Assembly (NCBI GenBank): GCA_947247005.1
Contig: OX365956.1
Coordinates: forward strand, 13,040,089-13,104,088
Direction of reading: 5' to 3'
DNA: 64,000 nt
Origin: Spisula solida
Lineage: Eukaryota; Mollusca; Bivalvia; Venerida; Mactridae
Position numbers and translations under genes: made by a program
Part shown: positions 44,939-56,069 of the stretch, one piece after another
How positions within the stretch are numbered: position 1 is the first letter of the stretch
Layout of the letters: each line of letters begins with the position of its first letter
Notes under the pieces: model-generated
Database searches by the model: none
Seen by the model: only the letters and a program-made list of their open reading frames with translations
What the model was told of the DNA's origin: nothing

Positions 44939-47900
44939 CTTCTTCTTCCTGTTTAGTACAGATCCCACTCTGGGCGCAATATCGTTCTATAACGACAGTA
45001 TTGAAGACATGTTTAACTCATCTCAAATCATTTCTTCAATGAACAATTATAGCAAAATATACGAGGATTGTTCTAATATCAATGCATTTGGGATATTATC
45101 TCTCCATATTAATGCTTTTCACAAAATAATGAACTGTATTGCGTACAGTCTAGCAGGATTGCTTAAATAGTTGTGGAAGGAAACGTCACTTTTCTCGGAC
45201 CAAAAGCGAACCCAAGTACGAATTGTTGTATTTTTTGGAACGGGGACAATAGGGATAGTGAAGTGTTTTATTAATTCATTTACTTGATAGTTTAAGAAAT
45301 GTAAAAGTGTTGTAATTTCATTTGGACAAGCGTCTTATGCACGCGAGTCTAATACCACAACATCCGGTAATACCGCAACTATGGTTGCAAACATCAAAAA
45401 TATTCTTGGTTTTGATGTAATATTTACAATAAGGCAAGTAGCAGAATGTGTTGGTATATACAGTCCAGTTAGGATATTGTGACAGTGACGTTGCAGTTTA
45501 TGTGTACGTGTACCCAAAAGATAACAACCATTACCTGAACAGGAAGAGAAATATAGTATATTTAACATTGAAATCTGTTTGTACGGTATGTAATAAGCCT
45601 TTATAATTGGTTTAACACCGTTATAGTGGACTCGACCGATGCGTCACTGGATTTTTACCCTGACTGGACTATAGATAAGAGCTATTCATATCATTCCCAA
45701 TCATGTAATGTTATTCGATCTATCTGTACAACATATATATATATATCAAACCTGTTATATTTAAGAACACATTTATGACAATATTTGGACGTTCTAATAG
45801 GTTTGCTCATCTAGTTTTTTTAAATACTCATAGATTTTGTGGGGAGCACTAAAAACAGAAATTAGCATTTTACAGTGACTGTCACAGATTGGCTTCTAAA
45901 AGCATACACAATTGTATACAAGTAACTTTGAATGTAGGAAATCACATGGTGTAGTTTATTTTTGATGTGCATGTTTTTTGTATTTTTAAATATATTTTTT
46001 TCAAATTTGTAAAATTGCTTTTTTTACAAAAATCAGTTTATAAAACGAACTGGTTTGACAGCAAATGTTTTCTTGCAATTTATTTTGTAAAAATCGTTGG
46101 CACAAGAGAGAAATTGCTCAACGTGCATTCGTGTTTGAACACCCTCGTGAATTAAAAGTTTATGTATTGTTTTATCTGTAGGACCATTTACTGTTTTCGG
46201 ACCCACTGATGAGGCCTTTTCGAAGTTGCCAAAGGAAGTTCTTGATCGTCTTATGAAGGACAAGAAATTATTGACTGACGTATTGGAATACCACGTTGTA
46301 TCTGGTTCCGTGTTTTCCTCACAGTTATCTAATGAACTAACAGCACCCAGTCTGCTTAGAGCCCGTGACATGCCTGTCAAGATTCGATTCAACATCTATG
46401 GAAAGGTAACTAGAAACCTACTGAAAACATTACTTTGATGGCCTCCGTAGCTCAATGGTTAGCGCGCGTGCCGTCTAATATAGCGACCCGGGTTCAAAAC
46501 CGGTTGGAGGCACACATATATATGTCTGTCATATTGCAGCCAAAAGCTGACTGACAAAAAAGGCTATGTTCGGCATTTAAAAAAAGCAAGGCAAAGGCTC
46601 GTTATCTCAGCCTGAAATACCAATAAATACAAAATGTGTTACTATGGAAGTATGTATTAATGAAAGTTAAACACTCAGTCTGGCTAACTGTACATTATGA
46701 ACACATTGTATGTTTATCTGTTGTTATAACTTCTCTCAGTTGATAAGTATTGCGAGTGGAATACTGTAAACCTAGAAATTATTTCGCGCAGTTTGGTTTT
46801 GCGGAGTTCGCGAATGGTAGAATTTCGCGAAATTAAGTCGCCGCGAAAGGTCTAAAACATTTATATGGACACTGCAGGAAACTTAAAACGCGAAAATTTG
46901 TAGTCGCGAATATGTCCACGATCAGCAAAACGCGAAAATTGATATTCGCGAAAGTAAATTGGTTTACAGTTACTGATAAGTCGATGTGATGTTGATGTTT
47001 GATTTATACAAATCTGACGAGCCATTCGTAGACGTTACTTATATTTTACTCGGGGATTGTCCTTGGGGGACTTCTGGGTACATTTGTGTAAAATTATACA
47101 TACATTCATTACTTTGAAATGCGACTGTTTTAGGGACACTACCATTGAATATGAATGAATTATGTATATTTAGGTTTGACATACGAACACACTTAAGAAT
47201 ATGAGTAGTTTATTTCAAAATCCAAAAGGTCGTAGACCTATGAGGACAACATATTTACATAACAAGATCATAGTGGCAAATGTACAGTTATCAATCGCAC
47301 AATACAAAACATATATACATGCATAAATGTACCCTCACACGCACACACCCACACTCACATGCACGGCCACACGCATAAATACTTCTAACACAACATTTTA
47401 TACACTGCTAATGAAAATGATAAGTACGGAACATAATACATGACAGCAAAAACAATGCAAATATTTTGTATAGATTATGTCAATGTAACAGTAACAGTAT
47501 AAGCATTAAGCCAGTGTTTAAAATTATAGCCTAGATAATCATTATAGTATACAGTGTTGCGTTTATTGAATTACTATTTTGTATTATGTTTACGATGTGT
47601 CCATTTAAATACAAGATGAAACAATATAGGTCAATCACAGATAACTGTCATTTATAAAGAGTAAACAAAAAATATTTATATTTTTTAAATTTATAATATC
47701 TTAGATAACATAAATTTTATAAAAGACTTTTTGTTTACTCTTTATGATTATCAATGATACAGTTATCTGTGAGGCCAATATGTCGTTGTATGAAATGTAA
47801 AACCCGCATACTTTATTTCCAACCTGCTTGTTTAGGAGATCACTGCTGACGGAAGCCCTGTTATCTTGGCAAACCAGAATGCTTCTAATGGAGTTATACA

Positions 47901-50853
47901 TGTTGTCAACAGAGTCTTGTTCCCTATTCCACTTGAAAACATTCCAAAACAACTCACAATGGATTCTGCAAAATTTTCGACTTTACTCACAGGTAAGTTA
48001 TATACACATGTACAATAAACTTAAACATTATCATTTTAAAAATTATATGCATTTGTAAGTACAGAATTCACCAAAACCCTTTGCACCTATGTTGATATTT
48101 CTTCAATATATTTATTCTGATACATTTTGTATAAGATGCAAAGGTATGTGGGTCGTGCCACTAATTATTACAATGTTGTGATTTGGTAGACGTTTGGCAT
48201 GCAAGGGAGTCTAGCTTTACACGGATGATACATAAATATGACTCCTTGATAATCAAACAGATTTATTAAACAACAAACATTTTATCTCGAAGTTATTTAG
48301 TTCTGTATCAGGCAAATGTTTAATAAAGTTCATTTTAGCATTCGATAAATGTTAGACCTTAGTCATTACGATAGAAATAATAAATCTGTGTGTAGAAAGG
48401 TTACTATCACCATCACAGTGGTAGGCTATCATGTCGCCGTTGGCAGTGATCATGTCTGACTTTGGAAGAGTAATTCACAACCAAAAATGATCGATTTACA
48501 ATTACACCTTACAAACAATAGTTGTTACCTCAGATCAATGTTATATTCTATGTTTTGGGAATTTCAGCTGTAGGTAAAGCCAATCTTGCAAGTACACTAG
48601 AGGGAGGACCATTCACATTGTTCGCTCCAACAAACGCTGCTTTCGCTAAAGTACCACCCGCAACTCTACAGAAACTTCTTGCTAACGTTACAGCTCTTAC
48701 TGGTACGGATATTTGCCTAATATACCTCTTGGATAAAATTTCGATAATTTTGCTTTCATTTAACTTCACCACCGGGAGACGCATGTGGGCGAGGCCCCAA
48801 GAAGGGGTTGCCTCCCTTTGTATAGATGTGAGACTTTAGGGGTTGTCTCCCTATGTATAGATGTGATACTACGGGGGGTTGTCTCCCTTTGTATAGATGT
48901 GATACTACGGGTGGTTGTCTCCCTTTGTATAGATGTGATACTACGGGCGGTTGTCTCCCTTTGTATAGATATGAGACCACCACTAGAGGTTGCCTCCCTG
49001 TATATAATTGTATGAAACCACGAGAGGTTGTCTCCCTTCGTAAAGATATGAGACCGCGAAAGGTTGTCTCCCTTCGTATAGATATGAGACCACAAGAGGT
49101 TGTCTCCCTTTGTATAGATATGAGACCACGAGAGGTTGTCTACATTTGTATAGAAGTGAGACTTCGGGAGGTTGACTCCCTCGGTATAGATGTGAGACCA
49201 CGGGAAGTTGTCTCCCTTTGTATAGATGTGATATCACGAGAGGTTGTCTCCCTTTGTATAGATGTGAGACTACGGACGGTTGTCCCCCTGTGTATAGATG
49301 TGAGACCACGGACGGTTGTCTCCCTTTGTATAGATGTGATATCATGAGAGGGTGTCTCCCTTTGTATAGATGTGAGACCATGAACGATTGTCTCCCTTTG
49401 TAAAGATGTGATATCATGGGAGGGTGTCTCCCTTTGTATAGATGTGAGACCATGAGAGGTTGTCTCCCTTTGTATAGATGTGAGACTTCGGGAGGTTGTC
49501 TATATTTGTATAGAATGACGCGCACATTGTATTTACATATCTCTCGATATTTTAAATGACCAAACCATTATTCTATGACAGATGTATTGACGTACCATGT
49601 GGTCAGTGGAACAGTCTTCAGTGCTGGACTCAGTGACGGAGAAATGCCAAAAACTGTTGAAGGCAAAACACTCAATGTAAAAATCTCTGACGGTAAGAAA
49701 TTGTTTGCCTAGTGCTAGATAGATTGATACAAAGATAGAAGGTCGTGATATAAAAATATGTCACAATTGAATACAAAACGACTCTTAATTTGGACAAGTA
49801 ATTTGATTGAAGAATACTACATCCCACAGAAAATCCAAAAGTGCATATACTATAAGATGGCGATCATGAGATACATGTAATTATAAAACGAAATCCCAGA
49901 AATTAACAATAACTATCAGAATATGATCACGATATTCTGAGTGCGGGTGAATACTATTTTATCATGCTGCTAAAACATAAATTGTTATTTCAAGGCTTTA
50001 AGGTGTTAGATATGTAATTATGAGACAAGTTATTAAAACAATTGCACCGATGATTGACGTGTCTAGCCAGATGACAGTTTGGATAAATTATGATTCGCAC
50101 TCATGCCACGTCAGTTTCGACGAAATAAATAATTGCTCGTGTATTACCTTTACTGCATTGCATGCGTTTGTTTAAAGTAATCAAAATGCATACATACTAA
50201 GTTTCTGCGTTAGTCGGCAATTCGTACAAATTATGGGCTTGCAGTTGAATTTAGACAAGAATAATCATATCAATATTATCACTGCGCCAGCTCCTTGTGT
50301 TTCATACCGTCTGATATATTATTGGCTGTAAAACAGTTAGTAGTCTATTGTGTGTTTTTGTCCAGAAGCAATAATCTATCAGGACATAGGGAACAGGTTC
50401 CTCGTGATCTAGGGAAAGTTTCGCGGAAGTCATGGAGACAGTTTGTGATATCGGAAGGAATTGTAATGAATCGGGTGGTATCGGAAGAATTCGGGAGAAC
50501 ATCGCCAATGTAGAATTCCTCAGTGGGACCTAGGCTTAACGTAATCTCAAACAAAAATCAGATTAAAAAGTAAAAGATTTTCTAACATGCCGACCCAAAT
50601 ATTTTTCATTATGTTACATAAAACATTCACACACTCGGAACTACCCGGCCATTTCTATTGATCTGGCTAACGTCAGTACGGACCGTTCCGATTGACATTC
50701 ATACCGTCTTATGATCTTATCTGATATATTTCAGCTGGTGTGATGATCAACGATGCTAAGGTTGAGGAAGCTGATGTTGCTGTCACTAACGGAGTCATTC
50801 ATGTGATCGACTCAGTCTTACTTCCACCAGCATTAGATGCCGGTTTTTATTAA
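44664..50853 (+). CDS. FAS1-C: secreted protein with two fasciclin domains, 295 aa
   Basis: Six coding exons: 44664-44805, 46182-46405, 47836-47992, 48568-48702, 49582-49692 and 50735-50853. They total 888 nt, with GT/AG borders and phases 1,0,1,1,1. The signal peptide is textbook ([20 protein letters not shown]). FAS1 domain 1 has [11 protein letters not shown] and VLEYHVVSG and closes with [15 protein letters not shown]. Domain 2 has [15 protein letters not shown] and VLTYHVVSG and closes with [15 protein letters not shown]. The C terminus (ALDAGFY) has no anchor. Clearly homologous to FAS1-A and B by exon layout but diverged throughout; its motifs are nearer the general FAS1 pattern, so it may resemble the ancestral copy. 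TATA box and paired CACGTG upstream. Introns hold MITEs, a tRNA-like sequence and a 36-bp minisatellite. Confidence 0.95.
44880..44960. repeat. (CTT)n microsatellite with palindromic flank
   Basis: A run of about 13 CTT units follows a short palindrome (TTTTGTACAGAG...CTCTGTACAAAA). The outer parts (GACAGGAAGAAG; CTTCTTCCTGT) are also complementary, so the whole can fold. FAS1-C intron 1. Confidence 0.8.
45458..45673. mobile_element. MITE family 1, standard copy in FAS1-C intron 1
   Basis: 216 bp, starts TATACAGTCCAGTTAGGATA and ends CCCTGACTGGACTATA. It is in the same orientation as the split copy in FAS1-A and provides the uninterrupted comparison (ATTGGTTTAACACCG). Confidence 0.88.
46441..46512 (+). 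tRNA. tRNA-like sequence, probably pseudogene or SINE head
   Basis: A seven-pair acceptor stem (GCCTCCG with TGGAGGC, last pair G-T), an A-box-like TAGCTCAATGG and a B-box-like GGTTCAAAACC are present at tRNA spacing. The D-stem and anticodon stem pair poorly, so a working tRNA is unlikely. It sits in FAS1-C intron 2. Confidence 0.4.
46762..46972. mobile_element. Mariner-like MITE with TACTGTAAACC termini
   Basis: Inverted ends TACTGTAAACC and GGTTTACAGTTA. The interior repeats CGCGAAA-type motifs (TTCGCGAAATT, CGCGAAAATTT) in both orientations. FAS1-C intron 2. Confidence 0.75.
46973..47635. other. FAS1-C intron 2, middle part
   Basis: No element recognised apart from a short CA-rich tract (CACACGCACACACCCACACT) near 47336. 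Confidence 0.5.
47636..47771. mobile_element. MITE family 3, copy in FAS1-C intron 2
   Basis: Ends CACAGATAACTGTCATTTAT and GATACAGTTATCTGTG, with TAAAGAGTAAAC and GTTTACTCTTTA inside. It lies just before the exon 3 acceptor (about 65 bp). Confidence 0.85.
47993..48567. other. FAS1-C intron 3
   Basis: Donor GTAAGT, acceptor TTTCAG. No repeat recognised. Confidence 0.6.
48768..49515 (+). repeat. 36-bp minisatellite in FAS1-C intron 4, about 20 units
   Basis: The unit reads GTTGTCTCCCTTTGTATAGA, TGTGAGACCACG plus GAGG or similar, 36 bp long. The array is preceded by a fragment (ATGTGGGCGAGGCCCCAAGA) shared with the SINE-like elements at 54417 and 61745. As 36 is divisible by three, frames remain open on both strands (up to 180 codons), but these are inside an intron of a well-supported gene. 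Confidence 0.9.
49693..50734. other. FAS1-C intron 5
   Basis: Donor GTAAGA, acceptor TTTCAG. No mobile element identified; a 72-codon frame near 50295 is not supported as coding. Confidence 0.55.
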
Positions 50854-50951
50854 GCCGGTATAAATTATCTAAGGTGTGAAGTACATGTAAATAATTTGTT
50901 ATTTGTTAACATGCTTTAGTATGTGTGTAATTTTATATTTCAATTTGGAAG

Positions 50952-50957
50952 AATAAA
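50952..50957 (+). terminator. Poly(A) signal of FAS1-C
   Basis: AATAAA about 100 bp after the stop codon TAA at 50851-50853, followed by a GTT-rich tract fitting a downstream element. Confidence 0.65.
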
Positions 50958-51289
50958 TGTGAATAATATTTCTGTTATTGTTGTTATTGTTGGTATTGTT
51001 TCCATGGAGACCAGAACTTTTTGCTTCCAAAACTTTCACCAACAGTCGTCATCTTATTTTTAGAAGCGTTTAACATAATATTTGGGGAAATGGAGTTCTT
51101 GGTAGCGTTGTATTCGTCTTGAAGCACTCTACAAGATGCACTAACTTATATGCATGTAGTTCTAAGATGAAGAGGATAAAGTTATGTACACAAACAATTA
51201 ACTCACTGAGTTCTCTCACCAGCACAATCTTTAAATGCGTGTTTCTTAAAACTGTGAAAAATGAAAAAAATCGTATATGAACCCACACT

Positions 51290-51364
51290 CGGCATGAGTG
51301 GGATTCGAACCCACGACCCCAACGGCGACTGAAGTGACCGCGACCATACTGACTGCGCCATCGA
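51290..51364 (-). tRNA. tRNA-like head, probable SINE or tRNA pseudogene
   Basis: On the minus strand it has an A-box-like TGGCGCAGTCAGTATGG and a B-box GGTTCGAATCC about 40 nt apart. The anticodon arm is not convincing. Any SINE body would run leftwards (below 51290), but its end is unclear. Confidence 0.5.
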
Positions 51365-52055
51365 AATAACTCCAAAAAAGGTTGTGCAAATGACGCTGAT
51401 CAATATGGTCGCTGTCACTACAGTACATGAGGTATAAGGCGGGAAATATTGAATTATCTCTGATAATTCTAATAAGTAGTTAAAATTATCTGAGAAAATG
51501 AAGTTATACGCTTCTGGAAATAAGTTGACGAACTGTCTGCACAAAAAGTTCCCAATAATAGAACTTGTTAAAAAATCGTATCAGGACAGTGTTGTATTGG
51601 AAAAAGACAAATGAATCATACGTCACCGTGCTTCTTTATGAGTTATCTGCTCTTGAATACACAAATTTGGATAAAACACTAGTTTCAAGGGCAGATTACT
51701 TATAAACATTTTCGGTGAGTTATGCTTATTTTTTTGTATTTTCTGTTTCTAACATGATAATGTGTTGATATACAAAGCCTGGGCATATTCTATTATTAAA
51801 TGTATTAGAGTTTTTTATTCAATTTCTTATACAAGACACGACAGTGAACGTCTTTAAGCGCATTAGTTTGTTTGTGTTTTTCCCCAATTACTCAACATTA
51901 ACCTATTGATATGGTCAGAACTTGCAACAGAGATAGGTGAATGTTAGAACACTAGTAATATCCTTGGAAACATTCAGTCAAAATTGAAACGAGATATCAC
52001 ATTTAAGAACTTATTAACTACATTCCATCCTTTTATGAGCCTTTTATACTCCTGT
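51365..52055. other. Intergenic stretch, nothing recognised
   Basis: No supported gene or repeat. Confidence 0.5.
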
Positions 52056-52320
52056 GGGGCGCGCTGGCCTAGAGGTAGGGGTGCACTTTGGGATCAACAG
52101 GTCCCGGGTTCGATCCTAGTCTGCGCCACGGCTTACTTTCTCTGAGCAAGAATAACCCACATGCTCCACTCGACCAAGGTATGAATTGGTATCTGTGAGG
52201 GCGGTGTCTGTACATGTTCGAGACTCCTGGACGCTGTATGCACACACACCAGGAGAGAAATTGTCTTCCCGCACGCAAGTTTCCTAAGGTGGCCCAATGA
52301 CCAGGGACCGGGATTACAAC
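52056..52320 (+). mobile_element. tRNA-derived SINE
   Basis: A tRNA-like head with A-box TGGCCTAGAGGTAGG (52065-52079) and B-box GGTTCGATCC (52107-52116) is followed by a body of about 190 bp (AGACTCCTGGACGCTGTATG; CACACCAGGAGAG). The A-to-B spacing fits RNA polymerase III promoters. The body ends where the inverted repeat at 52310-52722 begins. Confidence 0.75.
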
Positions 52321-52722
52321 TAATACTTACACTCAGCACTCAGCACTCAAATATTGAAAATGTAATATAATGAGCTATTATTTGTCCTAGATTGCAAATT
52401 TAGATGAGGAAAATGTATAAGATAGTTAATAAGTGTTGAAAATAACATTGATACATTTTCTTTGCAATTTGGAACTATTTATACGGTATATATGTAATTA
52501 TTGAATCTGAGTTCCACACTCAGCACTCAGATTGATGAATTGCAATTATAGCTTACAAATACACTAAATTAAACTAGGAAAAGTAAGCCAAAAACAATAT
52601 TAAGTACCAAGTTAACATTATTACAATGTCTTGCTCTAAAAAAATGCCACAATGAAACTCAAACGGTGAATTTTAATATTTGTGTGTTGAGTGCTGAGTG
52701 TAAGTATTCGTTGTAATCCCGA
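52310..52722. mobile_element. Inverted-repeat element abutting the SINE
   Basis: GGGATTACAACTAATACTTA then CACTCAGCACTCAG at the left pairs with CTGAGTGTAAGTATTCGTTG then TAATCCCGACC at the right. Arms are about 40 bp. The interior repeats CACTCAGCACTCAGATT once near 52515-52533. Probably a MITE, or two oppositely placed SINE tails. Confidence 0.6.
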
Positions 52723-52914
52723 CCCCAGAGGAAGTTAAATGGCAAAGGTTAGCTGAACGGCTAAATTGCTGAAAGCGGCCCTCGAAAACTGGTTACTTAA
52801 CTGAGTGAAGAAACAAGGGTAGTCGGTAAAACAGCGCGCTCGACTTTTTCTTGCTTGACCCTTGAATAAGAGCTAAGTCGGGGAAAAGCGCTTTACTCAA
52901 TCAAATACTTTATG

Positions 52915-53265
52915 TATTGTCCGTCAGTGAAGTTATTCAAATTTGTTAAAACTTTAACCTTGATTTTGGCTGTTTTCTATGTACCAATCTAAAGTCAGGG
53001 GAGTCATGTATATAGGCCTTCATAGTAAGATAGATGTTGGATGGTGCGAACAGGTGTTTCAAGTTTGAGTTGAATATGTTTAATAATATTGAACGGTAAA
53101 ACACTTTGACATTGACTTTGGCTGTTACTTAATATAAAAGGGACAGAGGGTTATTGGCCTTCATAGTAAGATAGAGGTGTTGATGGTGAATAAGTATTTC
53201 AAGTTTGAGTTGAGTACCTGTGAAAGTATTGAAGTTATCAAAGTTTGTAAAAACTTTAACCTTGT
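52915..53265. repeat. Degenerate tandem repeat, two units of about 165-190 bp
   Basis: Units share GGCCTTCATAGTAAGATAGA, TTTCAAGTTTGAGTTGA and AAACTTTAACCTTG. Related in style and partly in sequence to 33215-33845. Confidence 0.65.
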
Positions 53266-54415
53266 CGCAACACATACACAGTCTCCGACGCTCAAGTGAC
53301 AAAATAATCTCTCAGTTTTTTCGAAAAATCGAGCTAAAATGGACGAAATCACCAATTGGTGTATGTTGGCTTCACGAACAGTTCTGTTTGCTTGTCGAGC
53401 AAGATATGTTCGAGGTGAATGAGTTGTGCTTATATTCCGGTAATTTATCAGAATTCGCAGTATATGTGTACGGCATACTATGGTTATTTGATCTAAATCA
53501 GCATACAATTTTCTAGTAACATAACGGACATATCAGAGACATGCTTTCATTGACTTGACAGTACCTACTCTACATAGTAAGCTGTTGCCTTCGTCAGTCT
53601 TATGGGCGGTAATGTTAATGACCTAATCAACTTAACTTAATTAACCTAGTGATCATTAGTGTGTACATGTTACGCGTGTTCTACGCTCGGTCGTTGTAAA
53701 GTTAAACAACACAATAAATAAAACAGTTTCTTGATCGCTAATGTATGAACATCATTTATCAAATTTCATCATATAACAGTAACATATCTGACATCTATCC
53801 CGACAGTGAGAAATGTTTTTAATATTTAGATATTGGTGTTATGTACAGAAGACATATTGCGATTATTTCATTTTACAATTTTATTGCCAAATAATTGGTT
53901 AATTCATTATCCCGTAATCTGTTGTCAGCGTATATGTTAAATATGCAATATGTACGTAGTGTACGTGTTCCAGAAATAATAGGACATTTCTCATAGCAGC
54001 GAGGTAAATCAGAAATTAAGAAAACTAATTTGCTGTTGATAAAACACCCCTCGTATACATTTGGACTGAGTATGATACATCAACATGTCAAACACGTTCA
54101 ATATGTGCGAATTGTGTATGCTGAATAATCAATGAGGGAAATAAATTAGTACGGCTGAAAGAAAATGGTTTGCATACATAAATATTCGTATAATCATATG
54201 GATACATTTCATAGTTCATGTATTGGCCTTTAAATTGATCTCAATGGTAACAAAACACTACAACAAAATTAATAAAGAAGCACAAAACATGAATGAAATA
54301 TGAGGCATATAGACAGAACTTCGAAACGAGCCGATGTTTACATACATGTTACCCGTGCATTATCTGTCTAGTGTAACATCATACGGGTAATGGCAACGAA
54401 CCCGTTTTACATGCT
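53266..54415. other. Intergenic stretch
   Basis: Frames at 53161-53508 (minus) and 53220-53516 (plus) overlap one another and look like chance. Nothing else recognised. Confidence 0.45.
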
Positions 54416-54416
54416 A

Positions 54417-54640
54417 TCCTCGCCACCGGAAATCCATATGGGCGAGGCCCCCAGAAGAGGTTAGTCACTGTAGTTTTTTTGGGGGATAGTGCATGATACA
54501 GAAGATGCCCAAGTTCCAGAAGCATCCCTGGATCTTTTACGTACCTGATGTAAAACATCATACACGGGACCTCGCTTAAACGTCTAGTAATTTTAGTTAT
54601 GTTTGGTGGGAAACACTGAAAAGCATTTCTGTGTTTGATC
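54417..54640 (-). mobile_element. SINE-like dispersed repeat, copy 1
   Basis: This segment is the inverted counterpart of 61745-61975: TCCATATGGGCGAGGCC here matches GGAGCCTCGCCCATATGC there, and GGGACCTCGCTTAAACGTCT matches AGACGTTAAGCGAGGTCCC. The ends on both sides are TTTCAGTGTTTCCCACC-type and ATGGGCGAGGC-type. A fragment also occurs at 48768 and another related one at 42390. Confidence 0.7.
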
Positions 54641-55000
54641 CGGCTGGAGTAGGAAGCCAACCTACAACCTTCAGATCAGCAGTCAGTAGCCCTTACCACT
54701 GGACCACCTTATAATAGCGTGCAACAGTTTACGAGCGAATTTTGTTCGACTTGACCAACATTTACATACTGCAATACCACCCTGCTCATATGTACATTTA
54801 CAGTTTTATTTATTGCAAAACCACCTATATCTCAATAGTTTGACCCTATTTGGTATTTTTCCAGAGAGAAAACACTAATATTCCTTTACTGAAGCCTATC
54901 AGGATGGCAGATGTCGATTCCAAAAAATCACAATTTTCTCTTATTTGTGTGAGGGTTAACCCCAAATTTAGCGAATAGTGCACAACAGCCTGGAACGACG
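54641..55000. other. Intergenic stretch
   Basis: No feature recognised beyond the SINE-like copy to the left and the LINE end to the right. Confidence 0.45.
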
Positions 55001-55004
55001 ATTT

Positions 55005-55185
55005 CTAATGAAATAAACCAGCGAAGACTAAGGTGGCTAGGTCATGTGTTCAGAATGGATCAATCCGGACTACCGAAAGAGGCTTTGCGGTGGACACCAC
55101 CTAGAAAAGAAAACCTGGTAGGCCAAAGACAACCTGGCGAGAACATGAGCGACAGAACTTGCTGATATGGTTCTAAAGTAGCCAA
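55005..55185 (+). pseudogene. 3' end of a second LINE type, frameshifted
   Basis: The plus strand encodes QRRLRWLGHVFRMDQSGLPK and EALRWTPPRK, then after a one-base shift RKPGRPKTTWREHERQN. RRLRWLGHV...RM and GRPKTTWR are hallmarks of the C terminus of RTE/Jockey-like LINEs. It differs from the LINE at 29098-31803. A microsatellite tail follows directly. Confidence 0.82.
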
Positions 55186-55339
55186 AAGTAAGTAAGTAAG
55201 TGAGTGAGTGAGTGAGTGAGTGAGTGAGTGAGTGAGTGAGTGAGTGAGTGAGTGAGTGAGTGAGTGAGTGAGTGAGTGAGTGAGTGAGTGAGTGAGTGAG
55301 TGAGTGAGTGAGTGAGTGAGTGAGTGAGTGAGTGAGTGA
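55186..55339. repeat. (GTGA)n microsatellite
   Basis: About 35 perfect GTGA units preceded by three GTAA units, directly after the LINE end. LINEs of this type often end in simple repeats, so it was probably seeded by the tail and then expanded. The THSL-repeat frames on the minus strand are artefacts. Confidence 0.95.
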
Positions 55340-56065
55340 TAAACAAGATACACGCATTTGTGCAAAATAACACAAGAGTCATACTTTTAGAAAATGATAT
55401 GAAGATGTACACTAATATATATTATGTTCTCTTGTAACTAAAGCTACGGAACAGTGTCGCGCCTTTACCATTTGTCAAAGACTGAATTTATGAGTGTAAT
55501 AACATTAGTCGTTGTCAAACAGAAAGCTGTCGAAATTCTCGTAAAATTCACACGTCAGCAAACAAGTTAATTACAAACACAGACCTTTCATTATAATTAA
55601 AATATTTATTTACCAATCCCTTGACATGACAAACAGTCACGAGCTAAACTTTAAAAAATATACATTTTTTCTGAAGAAAACCTAAATCCAGTACTTGGTG
55701 TTACATATCGCTACGCATGACATTACCGGTAGATGTCTGGTTGATGTGGCTTGTATAGCATGGCAGGTATTTGTATACGCGTTATCAACGAGAACAAACT
55801 TTGATTTAGTGGAAGTTTATTCATGAATCTAGATTATCATTTTCTGTCGACTGTTTAATGTCATTGGACATTAATTTCTTTGCAGACGTTTATCACTTTG
55901 TATGACAGGAGCGCAACAAGTGTGTCAGTACCTGAGAGGTTTTTCTTAGAAAAAGTCAGGGTTTTAAAAACTTCTCATTAACATATAATCACAATTAAAG
56001 TGCAATATCTGGTGAGTAATGCGTGGTCTTTGAGTGATAGCCAGTGTGCTGCTATTGAAATAGTT
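55340..56065. other. Intergenic stretch, nothing recognised
   Basis: AT-rich, no exon or repeat supported. Confidence 0.5.
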
Positions 56066-56069
56066 GTTA

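Noticed and set aside
46441..46512. Functional tRNA gene
   Set aside because: The acceptor stem and boxes look right, but the D and anticodon stems do not pair well. Kept only as tRNA-like.
48756..49525. Frames of up to 180 codons in the 36-bp array
   Set aside because: They lie inside intron 4 of FAS1-C and follow from a repeat period divisible by three.
55060..55412. Frames encoding repeated THSL/HSLT on the minus strand
   Set aside because: Translation of the GTGA microsatellite.
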